DNA of 64,000 nucleotides from Myxococcales bacterium (GCA_020633465.1 JACKDN010000011.1:1-64000), one strand, 5' to 3'; numbered from the stretch's first letter, positions 8,148 through 18,898 are shown. Program-made: numbers and translations. The notes: generated by a model from the sequence alone, not told the origin.

Positions 8148-11100
8148 TCAGACGCAGAGGCCGATGGCCCAGCCGTCGTCGAGGTAGCAGCTGCCGCCGG
8201 GCGGACAGTCGGCGTCCTCGAGGCAGACCGGCAGGCACACGGGGCCCGCGCCGGGATCGGCGCAGACGGCCGCGCTGGCGCAGTCGCTGTCGAAGTCGCA
8301 GGCGCCGAAGTCGGGGACCGGGCCGGGCGGGGCGCAGCGGCCGATCCGCGCGTCGATGGCCCAGGGGCGGCACCGGGCGTCGGGCGGGCAGCCACCCCCG
8401 AAGACCTCGCAGTCGCTGGACACGCAGACGGCCAGCGGACCCGCGCTCGCGTCGCCCGCGAGGTCGAGGCACACCTGACCAGCCCCGCAGTCGTCGCCCT
8501 CGCCGGGCGTGCAGAAGGGCGCGCACCGGCCGCGCCGTCCGTCCGGCGACACCAGCGGCGCGGTGAAGCACGCCGAGCCGGGCGCGCAGAGGTCGGCGGC
8601 CGCCGCCCGGTCGGCGAGGTCGGGATCGCAGGCCCCGCCGGCCGGCGTCGCGCCGCCCTCGAGGCAGCGCAGGCCGCCGTCGTCCGCGATGTGCAGGCAG
8701 GTGCCCGTCCAGCCGCCGGGGCCGGCGGCGCAGGCGTCGTAGTTGGCGTCGCAGGCGACCGCCTCGCAGACACCGGCGCGACAGGCGAGGTGCAGCGCGC
8801 AGTCCCCGTCGTCCACGCACGGCAGCGTGCACACGCCGCCCTGGCAGTCGGCGTCGGCGGCGCAGTCGAGGTGGTCGAAGCAGGCGCCGCCGGGCGGGCC
8901 GGCGCACCGGCCGTCTTCGCAGGTGGTGCCGATCGGGCAGCTCAGGTCGTCGGCGCACGCGCGATCGTCGCGCACGCACCGGTCGTCGCCCAGGCAGGTG
9001 GCGTCGGGACCGCAGGCGGGATCGCAGCCGCCGCCGTCGACGCAGGCGCCGGTGGCGGGGTCACAGATCCGATCGGGCGGGCAGCCGGCGACGCGGCAGT
9101 CGCCCCGGCACTCGCCCAGGACGCAGTCGGCGTCGATGGGACACTCGATGGTCTCTTCGCAGGCGCCGCCGAGCGGGCCGCCGCACACGCCGCCGTCGCA
9201 CGTCGTGCCCACGGGGCAGCCGCGATCGTCGACGCAGCGCCGATCGGGGCTGACGCAGCGGTCGTCGGGCAGGCAGACGGTGCCGGGGCCGCACGCGGGC
9301 GCGCACACCGGCGCGTCGTCGACGCAGCGCCGCGTGGCCGGATCGCAGACGAACCCGGGGACGCACGGGAACGCCGCCTCGCAGGACGGCTGGCACGCGC
9401 CGCGCGCGTCGCAGTACCAACCGTCCCGGCAGGCGTCGTCGGCGTCGCACGCCTGCCAGCACAGGCCGAAGCCCCCGCTCTCGACGTCACAGAAGCCCGC
9501 GGGACCGCAGTCGGCGTGGCCGCCGCAGGCGAGCTGGATACAGACGCCGTCGTGCACCTCGGACTGCTGCCGCGGCGCGCATTCGCCCAGGGCACACTCG
9601 CCGTCGTGCGCGCACGGGCCGGCGGGGCGGCGCTCGATGGGATCGAGCTGCGCGCCGGCCATCTCGACGGCGACGCAGACGGTGAGGGCGTCGCAGTCGT
9701 CGGGATCGGGGCACGCCTCGGGGCCGTCGGGGCCCAGGCGAGCGTCGAGCCCCCCGAGCAGGCCGATCACGATCTGGCCGTCGGCGATGCGGTCTCCGGT
9801 CAGCAGGCCCGCGACGGGTCCGCAGTCGACCGGCGCGGCGCCCTCGCGGCACACGCGGTACACCTCGGCCGCCATGTCGCGCAGCGCGCGGTCGGTCACG
9901 ACGCCGGTGAGGCGGCCGTCGGTGAGGCTGAAGTCGGGGCCGTCGACGGCCAGCGCGCCGGTCAGGCGCGGGGCCGTCAGGGCGGGGCCGGGCAGCCCCG
10001 GCCCCAGCAGCGCCGGCAGCGTCCAGGCGTCGCCGCCGCCGTCGAAGCGCGCGCCGTCGAGCGGGCCGAAGAAGCGCTGGGGCCAGCCGCCGTCGACGCC
10101 GAACGTCGCGACGGCCACGCCGCCCTCACGGCCGGGGAAGGCCGCCTGTACCCGGATGGCGGGCAGCTCGACCGCGCGCAGCGGCTGGCCGGCCTGCCAG
10201 CCGGGCATGCGCGCGGCCAGCCGATAGGGCGCGTGGCCGGCGTCGTCCACCCGCGCCGGATCGCGGCGGCCGGTCAGGCCCTCGACGAGCGCGCCGTAGC
10301 GCGCGCCGCGCGTGCCCAGATCGGGGCAGCCCAGCGCCTCGGCCTCGGCGCGAGCCGTCACCAGGCGGAAGGACGTGATCAGCGCCCCCGGTGAGAGGGG
10401 CCCGCCGCCGCCGGGCAGCGGGACGTCCTCGGGGCAGTCCGCGGCGCCGCAGCGGTCGCCGTCGATCCCGTCGCAGTCGGCGTCGACGCCGTCGCCGACG
10501 GGATCGTCCGCGCCGGGGCGCACGTCTGGGCGGTCGTCGTCACAGTCCACGCCGCCGCACGCCTCGGCGCGCGCGCCGTCGCCGTCGAAGTCGCAGCGCG
10601 CGACCACGACGTCGGCCGCGGCCGAGACGCCGACGTCGTCGCCGCTGGCGCCGACCACCTCGAGCCGATGCGGGCCGTCGTCGAGGCCGGCGGGATCGAA
10701 GTCGAAGGGCTCACCGGGCGCCAGGCCCGCCCGCACGAAGGTGCCGTCGACGCGCAGCGCCAGGGTGGTGGGCGCGTCGTCGTCGTCGCGCCAGTCGGGG
10801 CGCAGGGTGATGGGTTCGCGGAGGCGCGCGCCGTCGGCGGGCGCGCAATCGTCGGCGACGCAGCGCTGCAGCGCCAGCGTGGCGGGGTGGTCGACGGTGA
10901 CGGCGCGCTCGGCCTCGCTCGTCGCGCCTCGCGCGTCGGTGGCCAGGGCGCGCAGCGTGCGCGGCCCGGCGCGGAAGGCGGGCGTCCAGGCCAGCTCGCC
11001 GGCCGCGTCGAGCGCGCCGATCTCGACGCCGTCCACGGTGAGGGTGACCGCCAGGCCGTCACCCAGCGCGTCGTGGTCGTCGCTGACCTCGACGCGCACC

Positions 11101-11579
11101 GTGGTGGGCCCGGTGACGGTCGCGCCGGCGCGGGGCGCGAGGAAGCGGACGGTCGGCGGCGCGTTGGCCGGCGCGGCGTCGGCGGGCGCGGCGTCGTCTT
11201 CGGATCCATCGACTCCCGGGGCGCCTCCGTCGACGGGCGCGGCGCCATCGAGCGGCCCCCCCGCGTCGTTCGGTGCCGCGGCGTCGACGTGCGCCGTGGC
11301 GTCGACGGGCGCCCGAGCGTCGGCGGCGCCACCGACGTCCATGGGTATCGAGCCATCCGCCGCGAGGCTGGCATCGTCGGGAGCGGCGCCCGCGTCGACA
11401 GGTGGCGCCCCGACGTCGGGCTGCGCGTCCACCCGCCCTCCCCCGTCTGCGTCGGATCCGCCGTCCGCCGGCCCGACCCGCCCGTCCGCCGCGCCCCGGT
11501 CGGCGCCGTCCGCGCCGTCGCCCTCGGGCACGCACCCCATCAACGCGACCACCAAGGTCGCCACCCCAAAAGCTCTCAT
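8148..11579 (-). CDS. Large Cys-rich lipoprotein with Ig-like and MopE-type metal-binding regions
   Basis: A 1143-residue lipoprotein. The ATG at 11579 follows a strong GGGAGGG site, and the lipobox is LMGC near residue 15. After a ~130-residue Asp/Ala/Gly linker comes an Ig-like domain (PPTVRFLAPRAGATV onward). A MopE-type Asp-rich motif follows (VDCDDDRPDVRPGADD, then DADCDGID); in MopE proteins this type of motif binds copper or calcium. A central ~250-residue domain shared with the gene at 11707-13809 comes next. The C-terminal half is a chain of Cys-rich modules (patterns such as CxPACGPGTVCLPDDRC), like myxobacterial disulfide repeats. It is probably anchored at the cell surface. It reads out of the gap shared with the paralogue and looks like one product of a tandem duplication. 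Confidence 0.85.
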   Translation of the reverse strand: MRAFGVATLVVALMGCVPEGDGADGADRGAADGRVGPADGGSDADGGGRVDAQPDVGAPPVDAGAAPDDASLAADGSIPMDVGGAADARAPVDATAHVDAAAPNDAGGPLDGAAPVDGGAPGVDGSEDDAAPADAAPANAPPTVRFLAPRAGATVTGPTTVRVEVSDDHDALGDGLAVTLTVDGVEIGALDAAGELAWTPAFRAGPRTLRALATDARGATSEAERAVTVDHPATLALQRCVADDCAPADGARLREPITLRPDWRDDDDAPTTLALRVDGTFVRAGLAPGEPFDFDPAGLDDGPHRLEVVGASGDDVGVSAAADVVVARCDFDGDGARAEACGGVDCDDDRPDVRPGADDPVGDGVDADCDGIDGDRCGAADCPEDVPLPGGGGPLSPGALITSFRLVTARAEAEALGCPDLGTRGARYGALVEGLTGRRDPARVDDAGHAPYRLAARMPGWQAGQPLRAVELPAIRVQAAFPGREGGVAVATFGVDGGWPQRFFGPLDGARFDGGGDAWTLPALLGPGLPGPALTAPRLTGALAVDGPDFSLTDGRLTGVVTDRALRDMAAEVYRVCREGAAPVDCGPVAGLLTGDRIADGQIVIGLLGGLDARLGPDGPEACPDPDDCDALTVCVAVEMAGAQLDPIERRPAGPCAHDGECALGECAPRQQSEVHDGVCIQLACGGHADCGPAGFCDVESGGFGLCWQACDADDACRDGWYCDARGACQPSCEAAFPCVPGFVCDPATRRCVDDAPVCAPACGPGTVCLPDDRCVSPDRRCVDDRGCPVGTTCDGGVCGGPLGGACEETIECPIDADCVLGECRGDCRVAGCPPDRICDPATGACVDGGGCDPACGPDATCLGDDRCVRDDRACADDLSCPIGTTCEDGRCAGPPGGACFDHLDCAADADCQGGVCTLPCVDDGDCALHLACRAGVCEAVACDANYDACAAGPGGWTGTCLHIADDGGLRCLEGGATPAGGACDPDLADRAAAADLCAPGSACFTAPLVSPDGRRGRCAPFCTPGEGDDCGAGQVCLDLAGDASAGPLAVCVSSDCEVFGGGCPPDARCRPWAIDARIGRCAPPGPVPDFGACDFDSDCASAAVCADPGAGPVCLPVCLEDADCPPGGSCYLDDGWAIGLCV

Positions 11580-11706
11580 CGCACCCTCCCCCGATGACTG
11601 GCCTGCGAACGGGGCGCCCGACGCGCCGAGGCCACGAGGATTCACTCACGCGGTAGACTTCCAGCTCGGGGTCGGCCGACCCGCGGCGCGGCGTCGGCGG
11701 GGCGGG

Positions 11707-13809
11707 TCAGCGCGGTTGGCAGATCCACGCGTCGCACGTGGCGCCGACGGGGCAGTCGACGTCGCGCTCGCAGCGCCCGTACAGGTCGCCGTCGCACTGC
11801 CCGTCGACGCAACCGAGGCCGGGCGAGCACTGTTCGTCGGCGGCGCAGGCGCGATCGTCCCGGACGCAGCGGCCCGCGTGACAGCGCGCCTCCGCCCCGC
11901 AGCCCTCGGCGCAAGGCGCGTAGACGTCGACGCAGCGGCCGGTGTCGCGATCGCACAGCTCGTCGTAGTCGCAGGGCGCGTCGAAGCACGACGGTCGGCA
12001 GTAGCCGAGGCTGCACAGGTGGCCGAGGCGGCAGTCGGCGTCGCCTCGGCAGGCCTGCACGCAGGTGCCGCGCACCTCGTCGCCGTAGCGGCACGCCCCG
12101 GCCTCGCCGCATGGTCGCGCGTCGTGCGGCTCGCAGGCGTCGCCCCTGCCCGGCGGAGCGGGCGGCTCGCTCCAGCCGGCGGCGGGCTGCGCGGCGCCGT
12201 TGCCGAGCCGCGCGAAGTCCTCTTCGAGGCAGTCGGCCGGCGCGAAGTCGAGGGCGAGGCAGACGGTGAGGGCGTCGCAGTCACCGGCCGCCGGATCGCA
12301 GGCGAGCGCGCCGTCCACCCCGAGGCGCGCGTCGTAGCCGCCCAGGCTGGCGGCCACGCGCTCGGTGTCGACGTCCACGTCGCCGCTGCGCGCGAGGGCG
12401 AAGGGGCCGCAGTCGAGGTCGCCGGGGCGCCCTTCGCAGAAGCGCTCGGCGGCGGCGACCGCGTCGCGCAGGGCCGCGCGCGGGATCACGCCCGAGAGCG
12501 TGGCGTCGCGCATGGCGAAGCCGCTGCCCTCGATGCTGAGATCGGCCTGCAGACGCGCGTGATGCAGCCGCGGCGCCGTGCCGCGCGGACCGAAAAGCGG
12601 CGGCAGGGGCCATCCGTCGCCGCGCGCGTCGAGGTGCGTGCCCACGAGGGGGCCCTCGACGCGAGCGCGCCAGGGCCAGGCGGTGTCGCCCGCGGCCACG
12701 ACCGGCCGATCGAAGCGGGTCGCCGACACGGTCCGACGCACCAGCACGGTGAGGGCGGGCGCGCTCAGAGCGGTGATGGGCAGCTCGACGATGCCGTCGT
12801 GCACGAGGGTGGCGGTGATCGGATACGCGACGACGCCGTCGGCGTCGGGCACGGTGGGATCGGGCCGGGGGTGGACGTCGGCCAGGAAGGCGGCGTAGCC
12901 CGCGCCGCGCGCGCCGACGGCGACGCAGCCGCGCGCGGCGGCCTCGAGGGGATCGCGGACGCCGCGGAGGCGCACGAGGCGCGTGCCCGGGTAGTCGGGG
13001 CCGCACAGGGCGGTGATCTCGACGAACACGCCGTCGATGCCGTCGCAGTCGCTGTCCACCTCGTCCCCGTAGGGATCGGGGGCGCCGGGGTGGATGGCAG
13101 GATCGCCGTCGTCGCAGTCCGGGCCGCGGCAGGCGCGACCGGTGGCCCCGTCGCCGTCCAGATCGCAGGGATCGGGAGGGCCCCCGTCGGGGGCTGCGGC
13201 GTCGGGCGCCGCGGCGTCGGGCGCCGCGGCGTCGGGCGCCGCGGCGTCGGGCGCCGCGGCGTCGGGCGCCGCGGCGTCGGGCGCCGCGGCGTCGGGCCGC
13301 GTGGCGTCGGGCGGCGGCGCGACGTCGGGCGGCGGCGCGGCGTCCTGGCGCGCCGCGTCCGCGTCGACGCGCTCGGCCTCGACCTCGAGGCCAACGTCCG
13401 ACGAGGCGAGGGCGTCCGCCCCGGGGCCCGCTTCGGGCGGCACGTTCACGTCGGCCTCGCGCCCCCCGTCGGGCTCGAGACGAGCGTCCGGCGCCGCCGA
13501 GGCGTCCGGCGACGCCGCCGCGTCGAGCGCCGAGGCCCCGTCCGGGCGAGTCCGGGCGTCCAGCGCGAGGCCGAGGTCGGGCTCGCTCCCCGTCGCGTCG
13601 TCGCGGCCCTCCGCGGCGTCCCGCTCACCGCCGCCCATGTTCGCGTCGAACGCGGGCGCCGCGTCCGCCGAACGAGCGCCGCGCGCCGCCCCGTCCGCCT
13701 TCACCGCGCTCGCGTCGGAGGTCACGCGGGCGTCGCCGCCCGCCTCGTCGGCGTCGACGACGCACCCCACCAACGCGGCGCACGCCACCACCACGACCCA
13801 TCGGCGCAT
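11707..13809 (-). CDS. Cys-rich MopE-motif lipoprotein, paralogue of 8148-11579
   Basis: A 700-residue lipoprotein starting at ATG 13809 after a GGGAGGG site, with lipobox LVGC. An Asp/Ala/Pro linker of about 190 residues contains seven perfect DAAAP repeats. It is followed by a MopE-type motif (PDCDDGDPAIHPGAPD, then DSDCDGID), a central domain homologous to the one in the downstream gene (shared RGA-Y/GY-AF layout, AxALSGVI-like blocks), and a short C-terminal array of Cys-rich disulfide modules. It is a smaller version of the neighbour, lacking the Ig-like domain and most Cys modules. Predicted location is the periplasm-facing or outer surface. Metal binding is inferred from the motif only. 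Confidence 0.85.
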   Translation of the reverse strand: MRRWVVVVACAALVGCVVDADEAGGDARVTSDASAVKADGAARGARSADAAPAFDANMGGGERDAAEGRDDATGSEPDLGLALDARTRPDGASALDAAASPDASAAPDARLEPDGGREADVNVPPEAGPGADALASSDVGLEVEAERVDADAARQDAAPPPDVAPPPDATRPDAAAPDAAAPDAAAPDAAAPDAAAPDAAAPDAAAPDGGPPDPCDLDGDGATGRACRGPDCDDGDPAIHPGAPDPYGDEVDSDCDGIDGVFVEITALCGPDYPGTRLVRLRGVRDPLEAAARGCVAVGARGAGYAAFLADVHPRPDPTVPDADGVVAYPITATLVHDGIVELPITALSAPALTVLVRRTVSATRFDRPVVAAGDTAWPWRARVEGPLVGTHLDARGDGWPLPPLFGPRGTAPRLHHARLQADLSIEGSGFAMRDATLSGVIPRAALRDAVAAAERFCEGRPGDLDCGPFALARSGDVDVDTERVAASLGGYDARLGVDGALACDPAAGDCDALTVCLALDFAPADCLEEDFARLGNGAAQPAAGWSEPPAPPGRGDACEPHDARPCGEAGACRYGDEVRGTCVQACRGDADCRLGHLCSLGYCRPSCFDAPCDYDELCDRDTGRCVDVYAPCAEGCGAEARCHAGRCVRDDRACAADEQCSPGLGCVDGQCDGDLYGRCERDVDCPVGATCDAWICQPR
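13190..13305. repeat. Seven 15-bp tandem repeats encoding DAAAP
   Basis: A near-perfect tandem array of a 15-bp unit (GCGTCGGGCGCCGCG on the + strand) lies inside the linker of the lipoprotein gene at 11707-13809. The unit length is a multiple of three, so gain or loss of copies would change linker length without a frameshift. Confidence 0.9.
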
Positions 13810-13908
13810 GGTGCCCTCCCGTCCCCGCCCGAGGCGGCGCGAGACTCCGCGCCCCCAGTCAGGTTCGAGCCTCGGCGAGGCGCGGCTGTCTCATCGAACA
13901 GCGTCGGA

Positions 13909-15156
13909 TCAGGCGACCTCGACGGCGCGGCGGCGCCGGAAGAAGCCGTCGGCCAGGTTGAGGCCCGTGACGACGACGGCGCCCGCGACGGCGACGCCCA
14001 CCACCAGGCCCCACGACGTGCCGGTGCCGGTCGCCTCGAGCACCACGCCGGCGGGCTGCCGCAGGGCGCCCAGCATCAGGCCGGCCAGGGCGGCCATCGT
14101 GACGTCGTGGGCGCGCTCGAACAGCCAGCTCACCACGCGGCTGAACAGGACGAGGCCCAGCAGGACGCCGCAGCCGAAGACGCCGACGAACAGCAGGTCG
14201 GTGACGTAGCCGTGGGCGGTCAGGGAGGACACCGGATCGAGGGGGCGCCCCAGCAGGTTCAGCGTGCCGCCGATGGTCTGGTGCAGGGCGCTGAAGACGG
14301 CGTGGTACTGGCCCAGGAACAGCAAGAGGAAGCTGCCGCTGAGGCCGGGCAGCACCATGGCCGAGATGGCGAGCAGGCCGCAGAAGAACAGCCAAGGCAG
14401 CGGCGCCCGCTGCTCCTCGAGCACGACCAGCGCGGGCTTCGTCTCGAGCCAGTCGTACAGCGCCTGCTTGTCGGTGTGCACGGTGACGTTCGCGCCGGGG
14501 GTCACGCCGGCCTTCGACAGCGTGCCCTTGGGGTCGAAGACGACCACCGCCTGCCCGTCCGCCGCGAAGGCCTGCACCTTGGCCAGATCGCTGGGCGAGC
14601 GCAGCTTGCCGCCGTAGAAGACGGCCGTGGCGCCCTCGTCCGTGTGCGCCGCCTGGAAGGCGATGCCGTCGCTCTGCAGGCCGACGAACGCGAAGGCCCC
14701 GATCGCGGCGGCGAGCGCCACGCCGAGGTGCGCCACCCTCTTCTGCTTCATGTGCTGCAGGGGCACCCAGATGGACGCGAGGATCAGCCCGAAGAAGAAC
14801 GCGTAGGTCGGGCCGGGGCTGTCGACCATGAGGCCGGTGATCAGCTTGCTCATCGTCAGCACCGCGGCGGCGACGCCCGCGCCGACCGGCAGCAGCACGG
14901 CCCAGTGGATCTGCATCAGCTTCGCCCACGCGCCGCGCACGTCGCCCTTCAGCAGCGGCGCGAGGAAGGCGGGCGACAGCGAGCGCAGGGCCTGGATGAA
15001 GCGCTCGTAGATGCCGCTGATGAACGCGATGGTGCCGCCGCTGACGCCGGGCACGACGTCGGCGGCGCCCATGGCGATGCCGCGCAGGAACAGGCCGATC
15101 TGGTCGACGAGGCTGAACGCGGGCGGCGGGATCTCGAGGCTGGGGCGATCGTCCAC
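13909..15156 (-). CDS. DUF368 membrane protein (polyprenyl-phosphate transporter family)
   Basis: A 415-residue polytopic membrane protein. The DUF368 signatures are the N-terminal DVVPGVSGGT near residue 35 and its internal counterpart MVLPGLSGSF near residue 265, each followed by hydrophobic helices, suggesting an inverted-repeat transporter fold. DUF368 members (PopT-type) have been shown to recycle undecaprenyl phosphate across the cytoplasmic membrane for cell-envelope synthesis. An extra soluble insert of about 90 residues (around residues 160-255, rich in Asp and Lys) lies between the two halves and is longer than I expect for the family. The start is GTG 15156 with GAGAGGA upstream. 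It diverges from the TSP3 gene at 15298. Confidence 0.88.
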   Translation of the reverse strand: MDDRPSLEIPPPAFSLVDQIGLFLRGIAMGAADVVPGVSGGTIAFISGIYERFIQALRSLSPAFLAPLLKGDVRGAWAKLMQIHWAVLLPVGAGVAAAVLTMSKLITGLMVDSPGPTYAFFFGLILASIWVPLQHMKQKRVAHLGVALAAAIGAFAFVGLQSDGIAFQAAHTDEGATAVFYGGKLRSPSDLAKVQAFAADGQAVVVFDPKGTLSKAGVTPGANVTVHTDKQALYDWLETKPALVVLEEQRAPLPWLFFCGLLAISAMVLPGLSGSFLLLFLGQYHAVFSALHQTIGGTLNLLGRPLDPVSSLTAHGYVTDLLFVGVFGCGVLLGLVLFSRVVSWLFERAHDVTMAALAGLMLGALRQPAGVVLEATGTGTSWGLVVGVAVAGAVVVTGLNLADGFFRRRRAVEVA

Positions 15157-15297
15157 GGGGTCCTCTCGGGGGTGGGCGCGGGTCGGCGCAGCATACTGAC
15201 CCCGCGGTGCAGGTCAATCGGCGGCCGGCCCCCTCATCAGCCTCTTGGCCCGGCTGCGCCTTCTTGCATAGGGTGTCGGGCCGGGGAGGAGGCCTGT

Positions 15298-17593
15298 ATG
15301 TCGCGTGCCACGCTCGTCTGTTCGCTCGCCCTCGCGCTCGTCGCCTGTCAGCCCAGCGGGGGCGGCGGCGGGGGCGGCGGGGGCTCGGACGCCACGCCGG
15401 GGGACAGCTCGACGGGACGGCGCCCGGCGCGGGCGGCGCACCTGGCGCCGGCGGCACCCTGGCGCGGGCGGCGCCCCGGGCGCCAGCGGTACCCCGGGCG
15501 CGGGCGGCGAGCCTGGGCGCGACGGCGGCGTCGACCCTCGCGACGGCGGCCCGCCCCCGGCCGACATGCGCGTCGGCCCGCCCGGCGACCGCGACGACGA
15601 CGGCGTGCCCGACGAAGAGGACAACTGCCCCAACGACGCCAACAACAGCCAGGCCGACGACGACGGCGACGGCGCCGGGCAGGTGTGCGACAACTGCCCC
15701 GACGTGCCCAACCCCGATCAGGCGGACGCCGACGGCAACGGGCGCGGCGACGCCTGCGACGTGACCGACCGCGACGGCGACGGCCGCCCCGACCAGGCCG
15801 ACAACTGCCCCCTCGACGCCAACCCGAACCAGGCGGACGCCGACGACGACGGCGTCGGCGACGCCTGCGACAACTGCCCCGGCACGCCCAACTTCAGCCA
15901 GGCCGACGCCGACGGCGACGGCATCGGCGACGCCTGCGAGCGCCCGGACGACGGGGACGGCGACGGCGTGGTGGACGAAGAGGACAACTGCGTCGACGCG
16001 CCCAACGCGAACCAGGCCGACGCCGACGACGACGGGCGCGGCGACGCCTGCGACAACTGCCCCGGCGAGCCCAACTTCAGCCAGGCCGACGCCGACGGCG
16101 ACGGCGTGGGCGACGCCTGCGAGGCCGCCGACAGCGACGGCGACAACGTGCCCGACGGCGAGGACAACTGCCCCGACACGCCCAACGTGCGGCAGGCCGA
16201 TCAGGACGGCGACGGCGTCGGCGACGCCTGCGACAACTGCCCGTCCGACGCCAACGCCGATCAGGCCGACCGGGATCGCGACGGCACCGGCGACGCCTGC
16301 GAGGGCGCCCCGCCCCCGATGGACGCCGACGGCGACGGCGTGGCCGACGAGCGCGACAACTGCCCGCAGGACGCCAACGCCGATCAGCTCGACAGCGACG
16401 GCGACGGCCGCGGCGACGCCTGCGATCCGCCCGATCAGGTGACCGAGGTGCGCATCACCGCCAGCTGGAGCGGCGCCAACACCAACGTCGACGCCCACCT
16501 GCTGCACCCGAAGGGTCGCTGGTACGACGCCACCTGGGATCTGTTCTCGCTGAACCCCGCCCCCAACTGGGCCTCGCCGGGCGTCTGGCAGCCCAGCGCC
16601 CGCCCCGGCACCGACGAGGTGCTGCTGGCCGAGACCCTGGCGCCGGGCATCTACCAGGTGGGCGTCGGCTTCGGGCTCAACGACAACAACCTCGAGTTCG
16701 AGCCCGCGTCGGTGCGCATCACCATCGAGTGCGGCGGCCAGACGCGCCGCTTCGGCCCCCAGCAGTTGGCCCGGCCGGTGGTCGACTTCGAGGCCGCCGA
16801 CTTCTGGCAGGTGGCCCGCGTCACGCTGCCCGAGTGCACCATCGAGGCCTTCCCGGCCAACCAGACCCTGGCCAGCACCACGTGCCTGCTGGGCTTCTGC
16901 CTCGCCTGCCAGGGCTGCTCGCCGGGCATCTGCGCCGGCGTCGACTGCCCCTACAGCGAGTGCGATCTGCGCGAGGGCGAGTGCATCGACCCCTGCGAGG
17001 GCGTCAACTGCGCCGCCGGGCAGGTGTGCAACCCGGCCGATCGCCGCTGCTACGCCACCGGCCAGGGCTACTGCGAGCCCTGTGAGATCAACGCCCAGTG
17101 CACCGCAGACGGCACCAGCGGCTGCCTCACCCTGCCCAACCAGGAGCGCTTCTGCAGCCTGCGCTGCGCCCGCGACGCCGACTGCCCCGCCCAGAGCGAG
17201 TGCCTCGGCCTGCAGGACAACCCCGACGTGATGTACTGCGCCCCCGAGCTGCGCACCTGCATCGATCGCTGCAGCGGCGTGCGCTGCCCCGCCGGGCAGA
17301 TGTGCGATCCGCCCACCGGCATGTGCCGCCGGCCGCCCTGCGGCACGAGCGACGACTGCGATCCCGGCGAGTACTGCGGCCTGAACGACGATCGCTGCCA
17401 CGCCACGGGCAGCGGCGCGGTCGCGGCCGGCGGCAACTGCGCCAGCGATCAGGAGTGTCAGCGCGGGCTGGTGTGCGTCATCGGCTTCTGCGCGGCGGTC
17501 TGCGACGGGCAGGGCGACTGCGCCAACCCGCTGCTTTGCCTGCCGGATCTGTTCAACAACAACCGCAACGTCTGCGTGAACCTGCCGAACTGA
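15298..17593 (+). CDS. Thrombospondin type 3 repeat, Cys-rich lipoprotein (reading frame broken in linker)
   Basis: The ATG at 15298 follows GGGGAGGAGG and encodes a signal peptide with lipobox LVAC and a poly-Gly run. The main body, read from about 15480 to 17593, is in a different frame. A Gly/Ala/Pro segment around 15420-15460 is sensible only in the third frame, so two one-base shifts in the same direction are needed. The body has about nine TSP3-like Ca-binding repeats (DNCP...QADxDGDGxGDACD), a beta-rich DUF2135-like region (NVDAHLLHP onward) and a Cys-rich C-terminus resembling the disulfide modules of the 8-13 kb genes. TSP3 repeats in bacteria usually act as Ca-stabilised surface stalks. 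A strong hairpin follows the gene. Confidence 0.72.
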
Positions 17594-17698
17594 CCGACCG
17601 GCCCGACGGAGCGCGACGTCTCAGCGGAGCGGGGGGCGACCGGGTGGCCGCCGTGGGGGCGCGGGCCTCGAAGCGGCGCCGCGCGAGAGGCGGGGGGA

Positions 17699-17728
17699 GC
17701 CGCGACGGTCCGGTGGGACCGCCGCGGC
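17699..17728. terminator. Hairpin between convergent genes
   Basis: GCCGCGACGGTCC pairs with GGACCGCCGCGGC across a four-base loop with one mismatch. It sits between the convergent TSP3 gene and the lipoprotein gene ending at 17736. There is no T-tract, so intrinsic termination is only inferred. Confidence 0.5.
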
Positions 17729-17735
17729 GCGCGGC

Positions 17736-18781
17736 TCACTTGCCGAAGCCGCCCAGGCACTGCTCGATCACGTCCTGCCCGCACTGGCAGGCGAACGGAT
17801 CCGAGATGCACGGCGACGCGCACTCCTCTTCACAGCCCTCGTCGCCCTCGCAGGTCTGCGCGCAGGTGACCACGCTGCAGAACAGATCGGCGTTGCAGCC
17901 GCCGGGGGGCTGACCGCCCGGGCCGCCGCCGGGGCCACCGCCGGGGCCGCCCGGGCCGTCGTCGCTGAAGAACCGCGCGCAGCTCTCCTCGACGGCGCCG
18001 CACGACTGGTTGGCGTTGCTCACCACGCACTGGATCGCCTCGGCCGGGATGAAGCCCGAGCCGCAGGCCTGCTGGCACTCGGCGTTGCTGATGGGCTCGC
18101 AGTCGGCGATCTCGTCGCAGCAGGTGACCAGCTTGCCGCAGAAGGTGCCGCACTGGCCGCCGGGCACCTCACCGCCGGGGCCACCGCCGCCGGCCGGCGC
18201 CGGGGCCGCCGCCCGGGCCACCGCCGGGCGGGGGCTCGGGATCGGTGAAGTCGTCCTCGCTGAACTCGCCGCAGAGGCCGGCTTCCTCGGCGCGGAAGCC
18301 GGCGCGGCGCAGTCGTTCGCGGCCATCTCGGCCACCATCGACAGATCGCCGGCGCTCGCCCCCTCCCTGACACTCGACACACACACAGGGCGCTGGCCTC
18401 GGCCAGGTCCGACTGCTCCAGCGTCAGCTCGCAGACGTGCTGACGAGGCAGCTGAGGATCGTCGGTGCACGCCACAGTGCAGCTGGCCTGGTCGACGCCA
18501 CCGCCGCCGCCGGGGACCTCACCGCCGGGGCCCCCACCGCCGCCCGGCACCTCGCCGCCGGGGCCACCGGCCGCCGGCGTTCCACCCATGCCCCCGTTCG
18601 CGTCGTTGTTTCCGCCGCTGCCGGGGAAGAACCGACCCGAGAACTTGCTGTTGTTGCCGCCGCCGCCGTTGCCCGCGCCGCTGCCGCCGCCACCACCACC
18701 ACCGGTGCACCCGGTGAGACCGAAGCCCGCGACGGCGGCCACCAGACCGGCCGCGCGCGCGAGCTGAAACACGTTCTTCAT
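17736..18781 (-). CDS. Gly/Cys-rich lipoprotein (frameshifted)
   Basis: The ATG at 18781 encodes a signal peptide with lipobox LTGC, then a Gly/Asn-rich linker with GGEVPGGGG repeats and a Cys segment (SCTVACTDD). At about 18370-18400 the sensible reading moves to another frame (DLSMVAEMAANDCAAP). A short acidic piece around 18240-18290 (GEFSEDDFTDPEPPP) is in the third frame. Reading then returns to the second frame through a Cys-rich C-terminus (CGTFCGKLVTCCDEI) ending at 17736. The repeated spacing of Cys suggests two related disulfide domains separated by Gly-rich linkers. As sequenced, no single frame gives the whole protein. Function unknown; a surface structural role is plausible. Confidence 0.62.
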
Positions 18782-18898
18782 GAACCCTCCCCTGGAGAAT
18801 TGGGCCTGCGAAATGGGACCCGGAAGCCCCGGCAGGATGCGCCCGACGGCGCGGGGAGGTCAAACGTTCACGGCAAAGTATGCAGTCCCGCCGTGGAC

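Noticed and set aside
10312..17085. A 2257-residue open frame on the + strand
   Set aside because: It runs antisense through two well-supported lipoprotein genes and the DUF368 gene, and is dominated by Arg/Ala/Val low complexity. It is an artefact of extreme GC content.
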